From Cytobacillus horneckiae (lineage in GTDB: Bacteria; Bacillota; Bacilli; Bacillales; Cytobacillaceae), in contig NZ_PISD01000030.1 in the NCBI RefSeq assembly GCF_002835735.1, positions 124,001 to 188,000 on the forward strand: a stretch of 64,000 bases of DNA, in the 5' to 3' direction. This document shows, one piece after another, positions 8,943-17,877 of this stretch (its first letter is position 1; every line of letters begins with the position of its first letter). Made by a program: the position numbers and the translations under genes. The notes under the pieces were generated by a model. The model was not told where the DNA came from and searched no databases. It saw only the letters and a list, made by a program, of their open reading frames with translations.

Positions 8943-8956
8943 TGTAAACGTTTGCA
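8943..8956. promoter_or_regulatory. CcpA cre box in the tctC leader
   Basis: TGTAAACGTTTGCA matches all 14 positions of the cre consensus TGWAARCGYTWNCA. It lies 15 bases upstream of the tctC start, abutting the ribosome site, where CcpA would block transcription by roadblock or occlusion. This predicts glucose repression of tricarboxylate uptake. Confidence 0.75.
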
Positions 8957-9084
8957 TAATAAACAACATTTACACTATTAATAAATTGTTTATTTTTATT
9001 ATTTAGAATTTTACATCCATTGAGGGAACTAGTGAAATATAAAATGTTTATCGGTTAAATAAAGAAATTTGATTATCTAAACGT

Positions 9085-9116
9085 AAAAAAGCTATCCAAT
9101 AAAACAGGATAGCTTT
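9085..9116 (-). terminator. Terminator after tcuA
   Basis: On the minus strand AAAGCTATCC pairs with GGATAGCTTT around a nine-base loop and is followed by six T residues. It lies six bases past the tcuA stop, so tcuA and tctCBA are separate transcripts or are linked only by read-through. Confidence 0.85.
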
Positions 9117-9122
9117 CATCTC

Positions 9123-10628
9123 TTATTGAGGAATGCGCCTTTCTGTTACATAGGCTGCAGCAGATTGGCCGGCAAGCTTGCCAAATACAGCACCGGACAT
9201 TAAGCCGGACCCGCCTGGATAATTGTCATAAAAAATTCCGCCGATCATTTCGCCGGCAGCAAACAGACCGTCGATAGGCTTCTCACCTTCTGCAAGCACC
9301 TTGCCCGTTGGATCAGCCTTAATTCCTTGAAAACTGAAGGTAATCCCGCATGTCACAGGGAAAGCATAAAACGGTCCTTCACTTACCGACAATGCCCAAT
9401 TCGTTTTTGGCGGTGTAATGCCACTCGTACATTTGCTGTCTTTAATGGTCGGATTATATTCTCCATCCTGCACAGCTTTGTTATAAGACTGAACCGTTTC
9501 AAGGAAGCGCTCCTGCTGAACAGGCAGCTGCTCCACTAAGGCCTCGAGCGTATCCGCTTGATAAAATGTTGCTTCATGCAAATCATATTCTTTCCTTAGC
9601 ATCGACCTTACTTGGCTGTCGAAGATTTGATACGCAATATGACCCGGCTGCTTTAATATTTCCTTCCCGTACTTTGCATACGTATAATTGCGGAAGTCAG
9701 CCCCTTCATCAACAAAGCGGTTGCCCTCCTTATTTAATAATAAGCCGAGTGGATAGGAATGCTTTTTGAAAATGTCCCCAGGCTTCTGGAAATCGCCGAC
9801 CTTCGGCGCATTTGCATCTGTCCCAATCGCATGACAGCCATCTAATTGACCATATCTTTGCGCCCCCACTTCAAGCGCCATACTGATTCCATCACCCGTA
9901 TTGTATTCAGTCCCTCTAACAATCGCATGCGCCCATTCTTCTCCAAGCTTCTCTTTCCTTACTGCTTTATTCGCTTCAAAGCTTCCGCAAGCTAGCACGA
10001 TGCATGAGGTTTGTACTACATTACTTCCATCGGGCGTCTGCACTTGCAATGAGGAGACCTGCTCATCAGCCATATGGATTTTCGTCGCCTGCGCATCATA
10101 CCATACATCAATCCCGAGCTGTTCGGCTCGTTCATTTAATGAACGAACCAAACCGATTCCCTTGTCTTTCGTCTTAACAGGCAATCCTCCCCAAAAATGA
10201 GAGACACCATCCTTCAAGAAAGACTGATTATCATAAATCAACTCAAACTCAATCCCATGCTCGCGCATCCACTGAATCGTTGGCAGCGACTGGCTCACAA
10301 GCTGCTGTGCTAGTTCAGGCGTGCTCTTTCCGCTCGTCACCCGCATTAAATCATCATAATAATTCTGCTCCGTATATGCCGGCATCACAATCTTCGCCGC
10401 CTCTTCATCGGAAATCTTCGGAATCACTTTGCGAATATCCGCCAAACCATTAAACGCAAACCGAATCGCCCCATCGGTAAAAAAGGAGTTCCCCCCTCTT
10501 TTATGCTTCGGCCCCTTCTCCAGCACTAGCACACGCGCCTGATTCTCCGCCGCGGAAATCGCAGCACACAACGCCGCATTTCCAGCGCCGACCACAACCA
10601 CATCATAACGATTCTCAAACTCTCCCAT
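9123..10628 (-). CDS. tcuA: FAD-dependent tricarballylate dehydrogenase (TcuA-like)
   Basis: A 501-residue soluble flavoprotein. An N-terminal dinucleotide fold (VVVVGAGNAALCAAISAAE) is followed by the FAD_binding_2 layout shared by fumarate reductase and aspartate oxidase. RGGNSFFTDGAIRFAFNG and the C-terminal GLFAAGEMIGGIFYDNYPGGSGLMSGAVFG are typical of TcuA, which oxidises tricarballylate to cis-aconitate. Its start has GGAGGGG eight bases upstream. The electron-accepting partner TcuB, known from Salmonella, is not in this window. Adjacent TctABC supplies the matching transporter, which strengthens the assignment. Confidence 0.85.
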   Translation of the reverse strand: MGEFENRYDVVVVGAGNAALCAAISAAENQARVLVLEKGPKHKRGGNSFFTDGAIRFAFNGLADIRKVIPKISDEEAAKIVMPAYTEQNYYDDLMRVTSGKSTPELAQQLVSQSLPTIQWMREHGIEFELIYDNQSFLKDGVSHFWGGLPVKTKDKGIGLVRSLNERAEQLGIDVWYDAQATKIHMADEQVSSLQVQTPDGSNVVQTSCIVLACGSFEANKAVRKEKLGEEWAHAIVRGTEYNTGDGISMALEVGAQRYGQLDGCHAIGTDANAPKVGDFQKPGDIFKKHSYPLGLLLNKEGNRFVDEGADFRNYTYAKYGKEILKQPGHIAYQIFDSQVRSMLRKEYDLHEATFYQADTLEALVEQLPVQQERFLETVQSYNKAVQDGEYNPTIKDSKCTSGITPPKTNWALSVSEGPFYAFPVTCGITFSFQGIKADPTGKVLAEGEKPIDGLFAAGEMIGGIFYDNYPGGSGLMSGAVFGKLAGQSAAAYVTERRIPQ

Positions 10629-10936
10629 CTAGAACCCCTCCTATAAGTAAGCTACCTTTTATGGAAAAGTTTAAGCGAAAATTTAATGAGTGTGAAATAT
10701 AAGTTTTTTATGAGTGGAATAGAAAAATTTTTAGGAAGGAAGGCTTTTAATGAAAGAAGAACGCATGAGGCATCACAAATCACTTTTCGCAAACGCTTAA
10801 AGTTGCGTTATAAGACAAGTAATGAAGATAAGATCAAGGATGAATTGCTCAATAACTTGGGGATTCCGGTCTTACGAAATAAAACTTAAACCATAACCCC
10901 TTTTCTCCAAGTCGGAGTAGGAGGGAGGTGACCGTA
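10629..10936. other. Intergenic stretch with doubtful short ORFs
   Basis: This stretch separates tcuA from the small peptide gene. A 67-codon plus-strand frame (10686-10889) is rich in Lys and Arg but its ATG lacks a ribosome site. Inside it, in another frame, AGGAAGGAAGG is well spaced before an ATG at 10750 that encodes only 16 residues (MKEERMRHHKSLFANA, stop at 10800). I see no recognisable family in either. A weak cre-like string (11 of 14 positions) lies at about 10787-10800. Confidence 0.35.
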
Positions 10937-11089
10937 ATGGACGTACTAGTGGAATACCTATTAACTCTTGCTAAGGCAATAATTACTCAATTTGTTGCCT
11001 ATCTATTCAGTATGATTCTTTATAAAAAATCCAAAAATAAAGCCGCCGGTAATACGACTCTCCAAAGAAAAATCACCCCCAAGTGCTAA
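10937..11089 (+). CDS. Small hydrophobic peptide of 50 residues, unrecognised
   Basis: An ATG at 10937 follows a strong GGAGGGAGGTG ribosome site by eight bases and opens a 50-codon frame ending TAA at 11087-11089. Residues 3-29 form one hydrophobic helix (LVEYLLTLAKAIITQFVAYL and on), followed by a basic tail with KKSKNK, RK and PKC. This shape, a single membrane helix plus charged tail under a strong ribosome site, resembles type I toxin or holin-like peptides of Bacillus, but I do not recognise the sequence and see no antitoxin RNA by eye. It lies between convergent or unrelated metabolic genes and is not part of either operon. Confidence 0.5.
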   Translation: MDVLVEYLLTLAKAIITQFVAYLFSMILYKKSKNKAAGNTTLQRKITPKC

Positions 11090-11121
11090 CAATATCGCAT
11101 ATGGAGGTGGATGATTTATGC

Positions 11122-12060
11122 TTATCCCAGCTTTTCTTGTGTTTTTGGAGCCAGGTGCAAGTCAGAGCATTTGCCGGCCTTCAAAATGAAGCTATCGGAA
11201 TATTGCGGATATTTTATTTCTAATTCTTTTCCTAGCTTAATGACTTTATCCAAATCTACTCCAGTTAAAATACCCATCTCTTCAAAACCATGAATAAGGT
11301 CTTCAGAGGCGATATTGCCAGTTGCGTTTGGCGCATAAGGGCAACCGCCTAGGCCGGCAATGGCGCTATCAAAATCTCGCACACCCATTTCATAGCCTGC
11401 TACTGCATTGGCAAAGGCCATCCCTCTTGTATTATGCAAATGTAAGGAGAAAGATAATTCTGGAAATTTATTAGAGATATGTCCAATAATACGCTTGATT
11501 TTGACTGGATTCGCCATCCCAGTTGTATCAGCTAATGATAGCTGATAAATTCCCATATCTATATATCTTTTACAGATCTCCTCAATTCTCTCCAAAGGAA
11601 CATCGCCTTCATAAGGGCACCCAAAAATGACAGAGATGCTGCCTGATACAGCCATAGAAGCTTCTGTTGCACGCTTCACTAAAGGCTCAAAGCCTTTCAT
11701 TGCATCAAAGGTTTTGCTATTAGCGTTACTGATGCTGTGGGAATCTGTTGCTGAAAGCATTAGTTTTACTTTATCTACTTTTGCTTCAATCGCTCTTTCC
11801 AATCCTCGTAGATTCGGAACAAGCGCACGCAGTTTTACGCCTTGCTTGCGATTAATTTTTTGCAGGACTTCACCTGCATCGCGCAGCTGCGGGATCGCTT
11901 TTGGATGAACAAAGGATGTGACCTCAATTTGCTTAAATCCGCAGTCAATCATTGCATTAATCCATTCGACCTTTTCTTCTGTAGGGATGATGTCTGCCAG
12001 ACTTTGAAAGCCATCGCGTGGACAAACTTCAGAAATAATGACTTCATCTTTCAAATTCAT
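11122..12060 (-). CDS. HMG-CoA-lyase family enzyme (HMG-CoA or (R)-citramalyl-CoA lyase)
   Basis: A 312-residue TIM-barrel lyase. ISEVCPRDGFQSL at the N-terminus carries the metal-binding Asp; YQLSLADTTGMANP and the C-terminal AIAGLGGCPYAPNATGN signature with its catalytic Cys identify the HMG-CoA lyase branch. Members cleave 3-hydroxy-3-methylacyl-CoA esters; besides HMG-CoA, (R)-citramalyl-CoA is a known substrate of a Chloroflexus relative. The start has GGAGGGAG upstream. The partner gene just upstream is a CoA-transferase, not an HMG-CoA synthase or methylglutaconyl-CoA hydratase, which favours a CoA-activated hydroxyacid such as citramalate. It is the last gene of the long minus-strand catabolic unit. 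Confidence 0.85.
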   Translation of the reverse strand: MNLKDEVIISEVCPRDGFQSLADIIPTEEKVEWINAMIDCGFKQIEVTSFVHPKAIPQLRDAGEVLQKINRKQGVKLRALVPNLRGLERAIEAKVDKVKLMLSATDSHSISNANSKTFDAMKGFEPLVKRATEASMAVSGSISVIFGCPYEGDVPLERIEEICKRYIDMGIYQLSLADTTGMANPVKIKRIIGHISNKFPELSFSLHLHNTRGMAFANAVAGYEMGVRDFDSAIAGLGGCPYAPNATGNIASEDLIHGFEEMGILTGVDLDKVIKLGKELEIKYPQYSDSFILKAGKCSDLHLAPKTQEKLG

Positions 12061-12072
12061 GTTGCTCCCTCC

Positions 12073-13293
12073 TTAGATCACATTATTTTCTTTTAGCGCC
12101 TCGATTTCCTCATGCTTATAATTAAGAATGCCAGATAGGATTTCCTCATTGTTCTCTCCTAAATCTGGTCCTACATTACGAACAGCTCCAGGTGTCTCAG
12201 AGAATTTCGGTATGATGCCAGGCATTTTTATTTTCCCAAGACGAGGGTGATCCACTTCTATGATATTTTGCCTTTCTTTGTAGTGAGTATCTTCAAAAAT
12301 ATCTTTAATACTATAAATCGGACTAATTGGAACTCCATAATCGTCTAACAGCTTTTGCAAGTCTTCTCTATTAAATTGTTTTACCCAGTCTGCTACAATG
12401 CCGTTTGTTTCTTCAAAACGGCTAAGCCGGGCTGCATTATTATGATATCTCTCATCTTCGAGCATATCTTCCCTGCCCATTGCAGCTGCTAAACGTTCAA
12501 AGGTTCGGTCGGAGCTGGTGACAAGTGACATCCAGTGCCCATCTTTTGTTTGAAATGTTCCTGCAGGACTGGAGTGTCCGCTTAAACCTGGCGTACGCTC
12601 TTTCACAATTTGCTTTTGATCGTATTCCGCTATAAGAAACTCCAGCATTCTAAACATAGATTCATATAATCCGATATCTATAAACTGCCCCTTCCCTTGT
12701 TTAGCTGTATCACGATGATATAGGGCTGTAACCGTCGCAAAAGCAACATAAATGCCCGTCACATAATCTGTTAGGGAAAAAGATGGACTGATAGGAGGGC
12801 GGTCTGTATATCCATGTAAATAAGTGAAGCCGCTATAGGCAGTCGCAGGGGTGCCAAAGCCGGCTTTACTGGCATTCGGTCCTGTCTGGCCATACCCCGT
12901 AACTCTTGTCATGATAAGGTTCGGGTTCTCTTTCTTTAAATCTTCGTAGCCAACTCCCCATTTTTCTAATGTTCCGGGCCGGAAGTTTTCTATTACTACA
13001 TCAGACACTTTCACAAGCTTTCTTAAAATCTCTTTGCCCTCTTCTTTATGCAAATCTAACGTAAGGGATTTTTTATTTCTTGCCAAGGCAGGCCAGCGTA
13101 ATGGCTCATCTTCACGAAAGGGTCCCATTCCTCTTAATGTATCCCCCTTACCAGGAATCTCCACCTTAATTACCTCAGCTCCAAAATCCCCAAGCAATGT
13201 GGCACCAAAAGGCGCCGCAATCATTGTAGACAAATCTAGCACTCTCTTACCAGTTAGAGGGCCATATTTCTGTGTATTTTCCATCGTTTTCAA
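12073..13293 (-). CDS. Type III CoA-transferase (CaiB/BaiF family)
   Basis: A 406-residue CaiB/BaiF-family enzyme. GPLTGKRVLDLSTMIAAPFG at the start, GAEVIKVEIPGKGD, ARNKKSLTLDLHKEEG, VVIENFRPGTLEKWG and LTDYVTGIYVAFAT (with the aspartate that carries the acyl intermediate) are all in place. The family moves CoA between carboxylic acids, typically from succinyl-CoA to a hydroxy- or dicarboxylic acid. It lies 12 bp upstream of the lyase gene, so the pair should activate and then cleave an acid. The acceptor is unknown; citramalate or a similar branched hydroxyacid is the best guess. Confidence 0.9.
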   Translation of the reverse strand: MKTMENTQKYGPLTGKRVLDLSTMIAAPFGATLLGDFGAEVIKVEIPGKGDTLRGMGPFREDEPLRWPALARNKKSLTLDLHKEEGKEILRKLVKVSDVVIENFRPGTLEKWGVGYEDLKKENPNLIMTRVTGYGQTGPNASKAGFGTPATAYSGFTYLHGYTDRPPISPSFSLTDYVTGIYVAFATVTALYHRDTAKQGKGQFIDIGLYESMFRMLEFLIAEYDQKQIVKERTPGLSGHSSPAGTFQTKDGHWMSLVTSSDRTFERLAAAMGREDMLEDERYHNNAARLSRFEETNGIVADWVKQFNREDLQKLLDDYGVPISPIYSIKDIFEDTHYKERQNIIEVDHPRLGKIKMPGIIPKFSETPGAVRNVGPDLGENNEEILSGILNYKHEEIEALKENNVI

Positions 13294-13320
13294 CCTCTCT
13301 TCTGTCTAAAAAATACGCTT

Positions 13321-14649
13321 CTATTGCAACTGCAATAAATCAAATAGCTTCTTCACATTCGTTTCCGCTTCTAAATTGAGAATAAAATCAATCATTTTTT
13401 CCTGTTGGGCGCTGCTATAAACGACAGATGTCAAAGCCTGAAATTTTTCTATCAATTCGCTTTCAGATAGTTTCTTACCCGGACCGCCCTTTGCAATGTC
13501 CACACGTTCACTATATTTATTTCCGTGTGCATCTATAACTTCCACTTGCGCTGGCATCTGATTAGGATAGTCCTTCTCCAGCTCCTCAGCATATTGAACA
13601 AACACCTTTTTAGCGAATGCTTTTATTTCTTCATCCTCGTGTAGCTGTTCTACGAATACAGTTTGATTCGCTTTCTGATGATATAGCTGAACAGCGATAG
13701 CAAAAGGAATGCTGAACTTCGATGACAGTATATTTTCATAATCCTGATGTGATAAGGAGGATGCCCTTGCATACGTATAAACATTTACTGTTTCGATTTG
13801 ATCTGGATTAAGTTGTTGTTTGGCGATAATGGACTTAAAAGCATCAATTGGTGCATGTACATAACGACAAAAAGCATAAGGTTTAAAATAATTGAGCTCA
13901 ATATCCCATGGCTCACCCTTAACCCTTTCTAAATCAGTCCAATTAAAGCCGCTACCGAGAATAGAGGAAAACACAGTTGAAATATTATTTTCTGGCGCCA
14001 AATGATTCGAACGGGCAAATATCACACTTTTCATTCCCATTTCGATCGCATGGCCTGCGTATATATTTCTGATCAATTTACCTTCTAACGCTGATGTCCA
14101 TAAAGTCGGCAATGAGAAGCTGGCGCTTAAATTCAATCCTTCTTGAAATACAGCTTCATCTGCTCCATCGATTATTAGTGCAGTTGCTGCAGCGCCCATT
14201 ACTCCCCATGTTCCATGGGCATGGGCTTCAGGCAATAGAGTCGTTGCTCTGCCAAACCTTGAACAGTATTCATAGCCTTTTATAGTCATACTAAGCAGCT
14301 CTTGTCCGGAAACATTTTTTCTCCCTTGCAGCATCGTAAGAATCACAGGAATCACATGCGCTGCTGGATGGCCTTTGCTATATTGGTTTCCTTCATCCAT
14401 CTCTGTGGCCACACATGCCGCCCCATGTACTAGTCCCGCACTATATTTATCTGCATGGTAGGCTGTACCAAGCAGCTGATAGATGCCCGTTCCGGAAAAT
14501 TGCTTAGCTAATTCGAGCGTATCCTGCTGCTGCATGCCAGCAATCAAAGCGCCTAATGTATCTAGCAATATCCATTTAGCAGAATCAATTGTTTCTTCAC
14601 TAAAGTCTGACCAGACTGCATCATTTATTGCTGAAGCTTCCTTGATCAA
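13321..14649 (-). CDS. MmgE/PrpD family protein, copy 1
   Basis: A 442-residue member of the MmgE/PrpD fold, which includes 2-methylcitrate dehydratase, cis-aconitate decarboxylase and iminodisuccinate epimerase. Family features seen are AKWILLDTLGALIAG near residue 30, EMDEGNQYSKGHPAAHVIPVIL with the conserved D and H residues near 80-90, and ANQTVF near the C-terminal lobe. It shares layout and motifs with the second copy at 23.8-25.1 kb (EMDEGN..KGHP in both), so the island carries two paralogues. The exact reaction (dehydration, isomerisation or decarboxylation of a di- or tricarboxylate) cannot be fixed from sequence. Confidence 0.85.
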   Translation of the reverse strand: MIKEASAINDAVWSDFSEETIDSAKWILLDTLGALIAGMQQQDTLELAKQFSGTGIYQLLGTAYHADKYSAGLVHGAACVATEMDEGNQYSKGHPAAHVIPVILTMLQGRKNVSGQELLSMTIKGYEYCSRFGRATTLLPEAHAHGTWGVMGAAATALIIDGADEAVFQEGLNLSASFSLPTLWTSALEGKLIRNIYAGHAIEMGMKSVIFARSNHLAPENNISTVFSSILGSGFNWTDLERVKGEPWDIELNYFKPYAFCRYVHAPIDAFKSIIAKQQLNPDQIETVNVYTYARASSLSHQDYENILSSKFSIPFAIAVQLYHQKANQTVFVEQLHEDEEIKAFAKKVFVQYAEELEKDYPNQMPAQVEVIDAHGNKYSERVDIAKGGPGKKLSESELIEKFQALTSVVYSSAQQEKMIDFILNLEAETNVKKLFDLLQLQ

Positions 14650-14669
14650 TCGGTCTTCTCCTCCTTCTT

Positions 14670-15407
14670 TTACTCAAAATACCCGAGGCTATTGCTGATT
14701 TGTCTGGCACCTTCATTTATTTTTGCGACCAATTCATCCTCATGTTCTGGTGTAAGTCTCTGAATGGGACCGGCAATCGTAAGGCTCGCAACCATCTCCT
14801 TGTTCTGATCAAACACAGGTGCAGCAATAGCAAAGCTGCCAGGGACCCTTTCACCTTTCGTCACACAAAAGCCACGTTCGTTGATTTGGTTAAGTTCTTC
14901 TCTAAGCGCTTGAATAGGTATATTACTGTTTTGCTCAGCTAGATTATCTAATATTTTTTCTAGGTCAGTTTCCTTTTGGAATGCAATCAATACCTTTCCT
15001 GAGGCACCTAAATGAAGCGGCTTTCGTTCTCCAATTCTTACAAAGTTCCGAACGTCCTGAGGACTATCAACCTTCTCAACGCATACTCTATTAAGGTCGT
15101 CTATTATATTGAGTTCCACTGTTTCGCTCGTCTCTTCTACTATTTTCTTCATAATCGGCATAGCTACATGCCTAAAATCTAATTGGCTTTGAACAATGCT
15201 GCCAAGCCTAAAGAAATTGACGCCTAAAGAATATCTATGTGTATCATTATTTCTTTCAATATAATCAAATTCTTCTAGTGCGTTTAAAATTCGAAAGACG
15301 GTGCTTTTTGGGTATCCCAGCTCCTCCTGCACCTCACTAATAGATAAGCTTGTTCGATCCATAGAATATAAAGATAGTATTTTAGCCATTTTTTCAATTA
15401 TTTTCAT
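14670..15407 (-). CDS. IclR-type regulator, copy 1
   Basis: An IclR-family repressor or activator: N-terminal winged helix (ILSLYSMDRTSLSISEVQEELGYPKSTVFRIL) and C-terminal effector domain (GASGKVLIAFQ, RGFCVTKGERVPGSFAIAAPVFD). I place the start at the ATG at 15407 because GGAGAG lies eight bases before it; the longer frame from 15431 starts on a TTG with no site. It is embedded in the catabolic unit between livF and the MmgE/PrpD gene, and is a paralogue of the IclR at 25.4 kb, with matching effector-domain segments. It probably senses a pathway intermediate. Confidence 0.88.
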   Translation of the reverse strand: MKIIEKMAKILSLYSMDRTSLSISEVQEELGYPKSTVFRILNALEEFDYIERNNDTHRYSLGVNFFRLGSIVQSQLDFRHVAMPIMKKIVEETSETVELNIIDDLNRVCVEKVDSPQDVRNFVRIGERKPLHLGASGKVLIAFQKETDLEKILDNLAEQNSNIPIQALREELNQINERGFCVTKGERVPGSFAIAAPVFDQNKEMVASLTIAGPIQRLTPEHEDELVAKINEGARQISNSLGYFE

Positions 15408-15453
15408 TATGTGAGCTCTCCAGTCTATCAAAAAACTATTCGGTGCAAGGTAC

Positions 15454-16164
15454 TTAATTGGCTAGTCCTAAATAGGATTCTCTTAATTTATTGTCCTTCA
15501 TCAAAGACTCTGCTGTACCTTCCATTACTATTTCGCCATTCTCAATCACATATCCCCTGTCAGACATAGATAATGCTTGATGTGCATTTTGTTCAACTAA
15601 CAGGACAGTGACTCCCTCTTGCTTAATTTCGTTAATGATGTCAAATACTTGTTTTGTTAATAACGGCGATAATCCGGTGGAAGGTTCATCTAACAAAAGA
15701 ATCTTAGGTTCAGCCATCAACGCTCTTCCAATCGCAAGCATTTGCTGCTGGCCACCGCTGAAGCTTCCTGCCATTTGGTTTTCCCTTTCCTTTAAAATCG
15801 GAAAAAGCTGAAAGCAGTACTCGATGTTCTTATTCATATTTTTACGCGCCCCAGAAGAGTAAGCACCTAATTCCAGGTTTTCACGCACTGTCATTTCAGT
15901 AAATAACAATCTGCCTTCAGGCACCTGGATTAATCCTTCTTTGACAATATTTTCTGGCCGCATTTTTTGTATCTGCTTTCCACTGAACTCTATTTGTCCG
16001 CTTCCAGCAGAAATTAACCCCGATAGCGTCCTTAATAAAGTAGTTTTACCTGCACCGTTCGTTCCTAGTATACTGACTAATTCGCCGGAGTTCACTTCAA
16101 AGCTGATATTTCTTAACACCTGTAGATTCCCATATCCTGCATTCAGGTTCGATACTTTTAGCAT
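15454..16164 (-). CDS. livF: Liv-type ABC transporter ATPase LivF
   Basis: A 236-residue ATPase of the branched-chain amino acid/amide/urea importer family. Walker A is GTNGAGKTTLL (about residue 34), the signature is SFSGGQQQML, Walker B is ILLLDEPSTGLSPLL. The C-terminus YVIENGEIVMEGTAESLM is typical of LivF. It shares its first base with the livG stop, so translation is coupled. With LivG it powers the LivHM channel. Confidence 0.94.
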   Translation of the reverse strand: MLKVSNLNAGYGNLQVLRNISFEVNSGELVSILGTNGAGKTTLLRTLSGLISAGSGQIEFSGKQIQKMRPENIVKEGLIQVPEGRLLFTEMTVRENLELGAYSSGARKNMNKNIEYCFQLFPILKERENQMAGSFSGGQQQMLAIGRALMAEPKILLLDEPSTGLSPLLTKQVFDIINEIKQEGVTVLLVEQNAHQALSMSDRGYVIENGEIVMEGTAESLMKDNKLRESYLGLAN

Positions 16165-16892
16165 TATGATACTTCCTCCCCTAAATACGCCTCTATTACA
16201 GTCGGAATTTTCATTACTTCTTGCGGATCGCCATCAGCTATTTTTTCCCCAAGATGCATAACAGCCAAGCGATCAGATAATGCCATTACCGCTGACATGA
16301 GATGTTCAATGAAGAAGATGGAAATTCCGCTGGCTCTTATATGCTTGATAAGCTCAATGAATTCATTTACCTCCGACGGATTCAGCCCTGACATCACTTC
16401 ATCTAAAAAAAGAACCTCAGGACTTGTAGCAAGTGCCCTCGCTACTTCCACTTTCTTTTGATACGGAAAGGTCAGGTCTTTCATTCTGGAATAAGCAAAA
16501 GAAGAGATACCAATTAAATCTAGTTTTTCTAAAGCTAATCTTTCCGCTTCTTTATAGCTTTTTACTCGATTAAATGCGCCTACAATGACATTCTCCAACA
16601 CGGTCAGATTGCCAAAGGGCTGCACAATCTGAAATGTCCTCGCAATCCCTTCTTTACATATATGCTCAGGTTTATTTCCAATCAGCTCTTTTCCTTTATA
16701 CGTAACAGATCCTTCCTCCGGTTTGTGAAATCCGCATACTGAATGGAATAAAGTTGTCTTTCCTGCTCCATTTGGACCGACTAAGCCAACGATTTCCCCT
16801 TTGTTGAGCGTTAAGCTGACATTGTTTACCGCTACTAGGCCAGCAAAGCGTTTTGTCAATCCTTCAATTTTTAAGAGTTCCAACTTCTTCAC
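16164..16892 (-). CDS. livG: Liv-type ABC transporter ATPase LivG
   Basis: A 242-residue ATPase, partner of LivF. Walker A is GPNGAGKTTLF (about residue 39) and Walker B is VLFLDEVMSGLNPSEV. The ABC signature is degenerate: LTFPYQKKVEVARAL where most family members have an L-S/T-x-G-x-Q/K-x motif, so the glycine is not obvious. The start is a GTG inside the end of livM, a 29-base overlap. The overlap and order H-M-G-F are standard for this transporter. Confidence 0.92.
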   Translation of the reverse strand: MKKLELLKIEGLTKRFAGLVAVNNVSLTLNKGEIVGLVGPNGAGKTTLFHSVCGFHKPEEGSVTYKGKELIGNKPEHICKEGIARTFQIVQPFGNLTVLENVIVGAFNRVKSYKEAERLALEKLDLIGISSFAYSRMKDLTFPYQKKVEVARALATSPEVLFLDEVMSGLNPSEVNEFIELIKHIRASGISIFFIEHLMSAVMALSDRLAVMHLGEKIADGDPQEVMKIPTVIEAYLGEEVS

Positions 16893-17877
16893 CCCCGCTT
16901 ATGCTGCTATCTTTATTTTTCTTTGCACTTTTTTTCTTCCCAAATTTGTTTTGGAACCATCCAACAATTCCTTCCGGCAAGTACAGCATGACAAGAATTA
17001 AAATGACCCCGTAAGCCATTAAATTAACGCCTACAAAGTTTCCGAACCAAGTGGTTGTAAGCTCGCCAATCGGAATGATAATAAGTGAACCTACGATTGG
17101 ACCTAGAACTGTTCCTGCTCCACCAATGATAGCTGGCAGCAAAATATTGATCGAGACATCATTGGAGAAAGTCGTCGCAGGCTCAATAAAAAGCATATAT
17201 TGCGCATAGAATGTCCCTCCAATTGCCGTTAAGCTTGCACTGATTGCAATAGCAATCATTTTATTCTTATACGTATTGACACCAAGCGATTGAGCAGCAT
17301 CTTCATTTTCCCGGATAGCAACCAAGTTGTAGCCTAATTTGGAACGGCTGATATAATAGACTAGTGCCGTTACTGCTATAGCAAATATTAAAATGATGTA
17401 ATAATAAGTCGTCCGCGAGCTAAATTGAAACATGAGTGGATCAGGTTTGTATGGAATAAGCACCCCAAGTGTTTTATTAAAAACGTCAAAATTCTGAATA
17501 ATTATTCGTAAAATTTCGGCAAATGCCAGTGTCCCGAGAGAAAAAAACACACCTCTTAGCTTAAAGCGAAAGGATAAGTACCCTATAAAAAGGCCAATCA
17601 CTGCTGCAATTACTGCGCCGATTATCAAGCCAATCCAAGGTGACATGCCGAGTTTAGTAAACAAAATGCTTGATGTATAAGCCCCTGTTCCAAAAAAGGC
17701 CGCATGTCCGAAGGAAAACTGCCCAGAGTATCCGCTCAGTATATTCCACGCCTGGCTCACCAACGCATAATACAAAATTAGAATCGCGATATGCATATAA
17801 TACTGGTCCTTAACAACAAGAGGAAAAATCGCAAAAACAACTAATGCTAAGGTGATTAGAATAGGAGATTTCTTCAT
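16864..17877 (-). CDS. livM: Liv-type ABC transporter permease LivM
   Basis: A 337-residue permease with about ten hydrophobic segments. The LivM signature AWNILSGYSGQFSFGHAAFFGTGAYT is near residue 43, and RENEDAAQSLGVNTYKNKM is the cytoplasmic EAA-like loop that contacts an ATPase. The C-terminal tail is strongly basic (KFGKKKSAKKNK). It overlaps livH by four bases and livG by 29. Confidence 0.94.
   Translation of the reverse strand: MKKSPILITLALVVFAIFPLVVKDQYYMHIAILILYYALVSQAWNILSGYSGQFSFGHAAFFGTGAYTSSILFTKLGMSPWIGLIIGAVIAAVIGLFIGYLSFRFKLRGVFFSLGTLAFAEILRIIIQNFDVFNKTLGVLIPYKPDPLMFQFSSRTTYYYIILIFAIAVTALVYYISRSKLGYNLVAIRENEDAAQSLGVNTYKNKMIAIAISASLTAIGGTFYAQYMLFIEPATTFSNDVSINILLPAIIGGAGTVLGPIVGSLIIIPIGELTTTWFGNFVGVNLMAYGVILILVMLYLPEGIVGWFQNKFGKKKSAKKNKDSSISGGEEVGTLKN

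Noticed and set aside
10686..10889. 67-codon ORF on the plus strand
   Set aside because: No ribosome site and no recognisable family; kept only as a remark on the intergenic stretch.
11118..11189. 23-codon ORF with GGAGGTGG upstream, overlapping the lyase gene on the other strand
   Set aside because: Very short and inside the real C-terminus of the lyase gene; the ribosome-like site alone is not enough.
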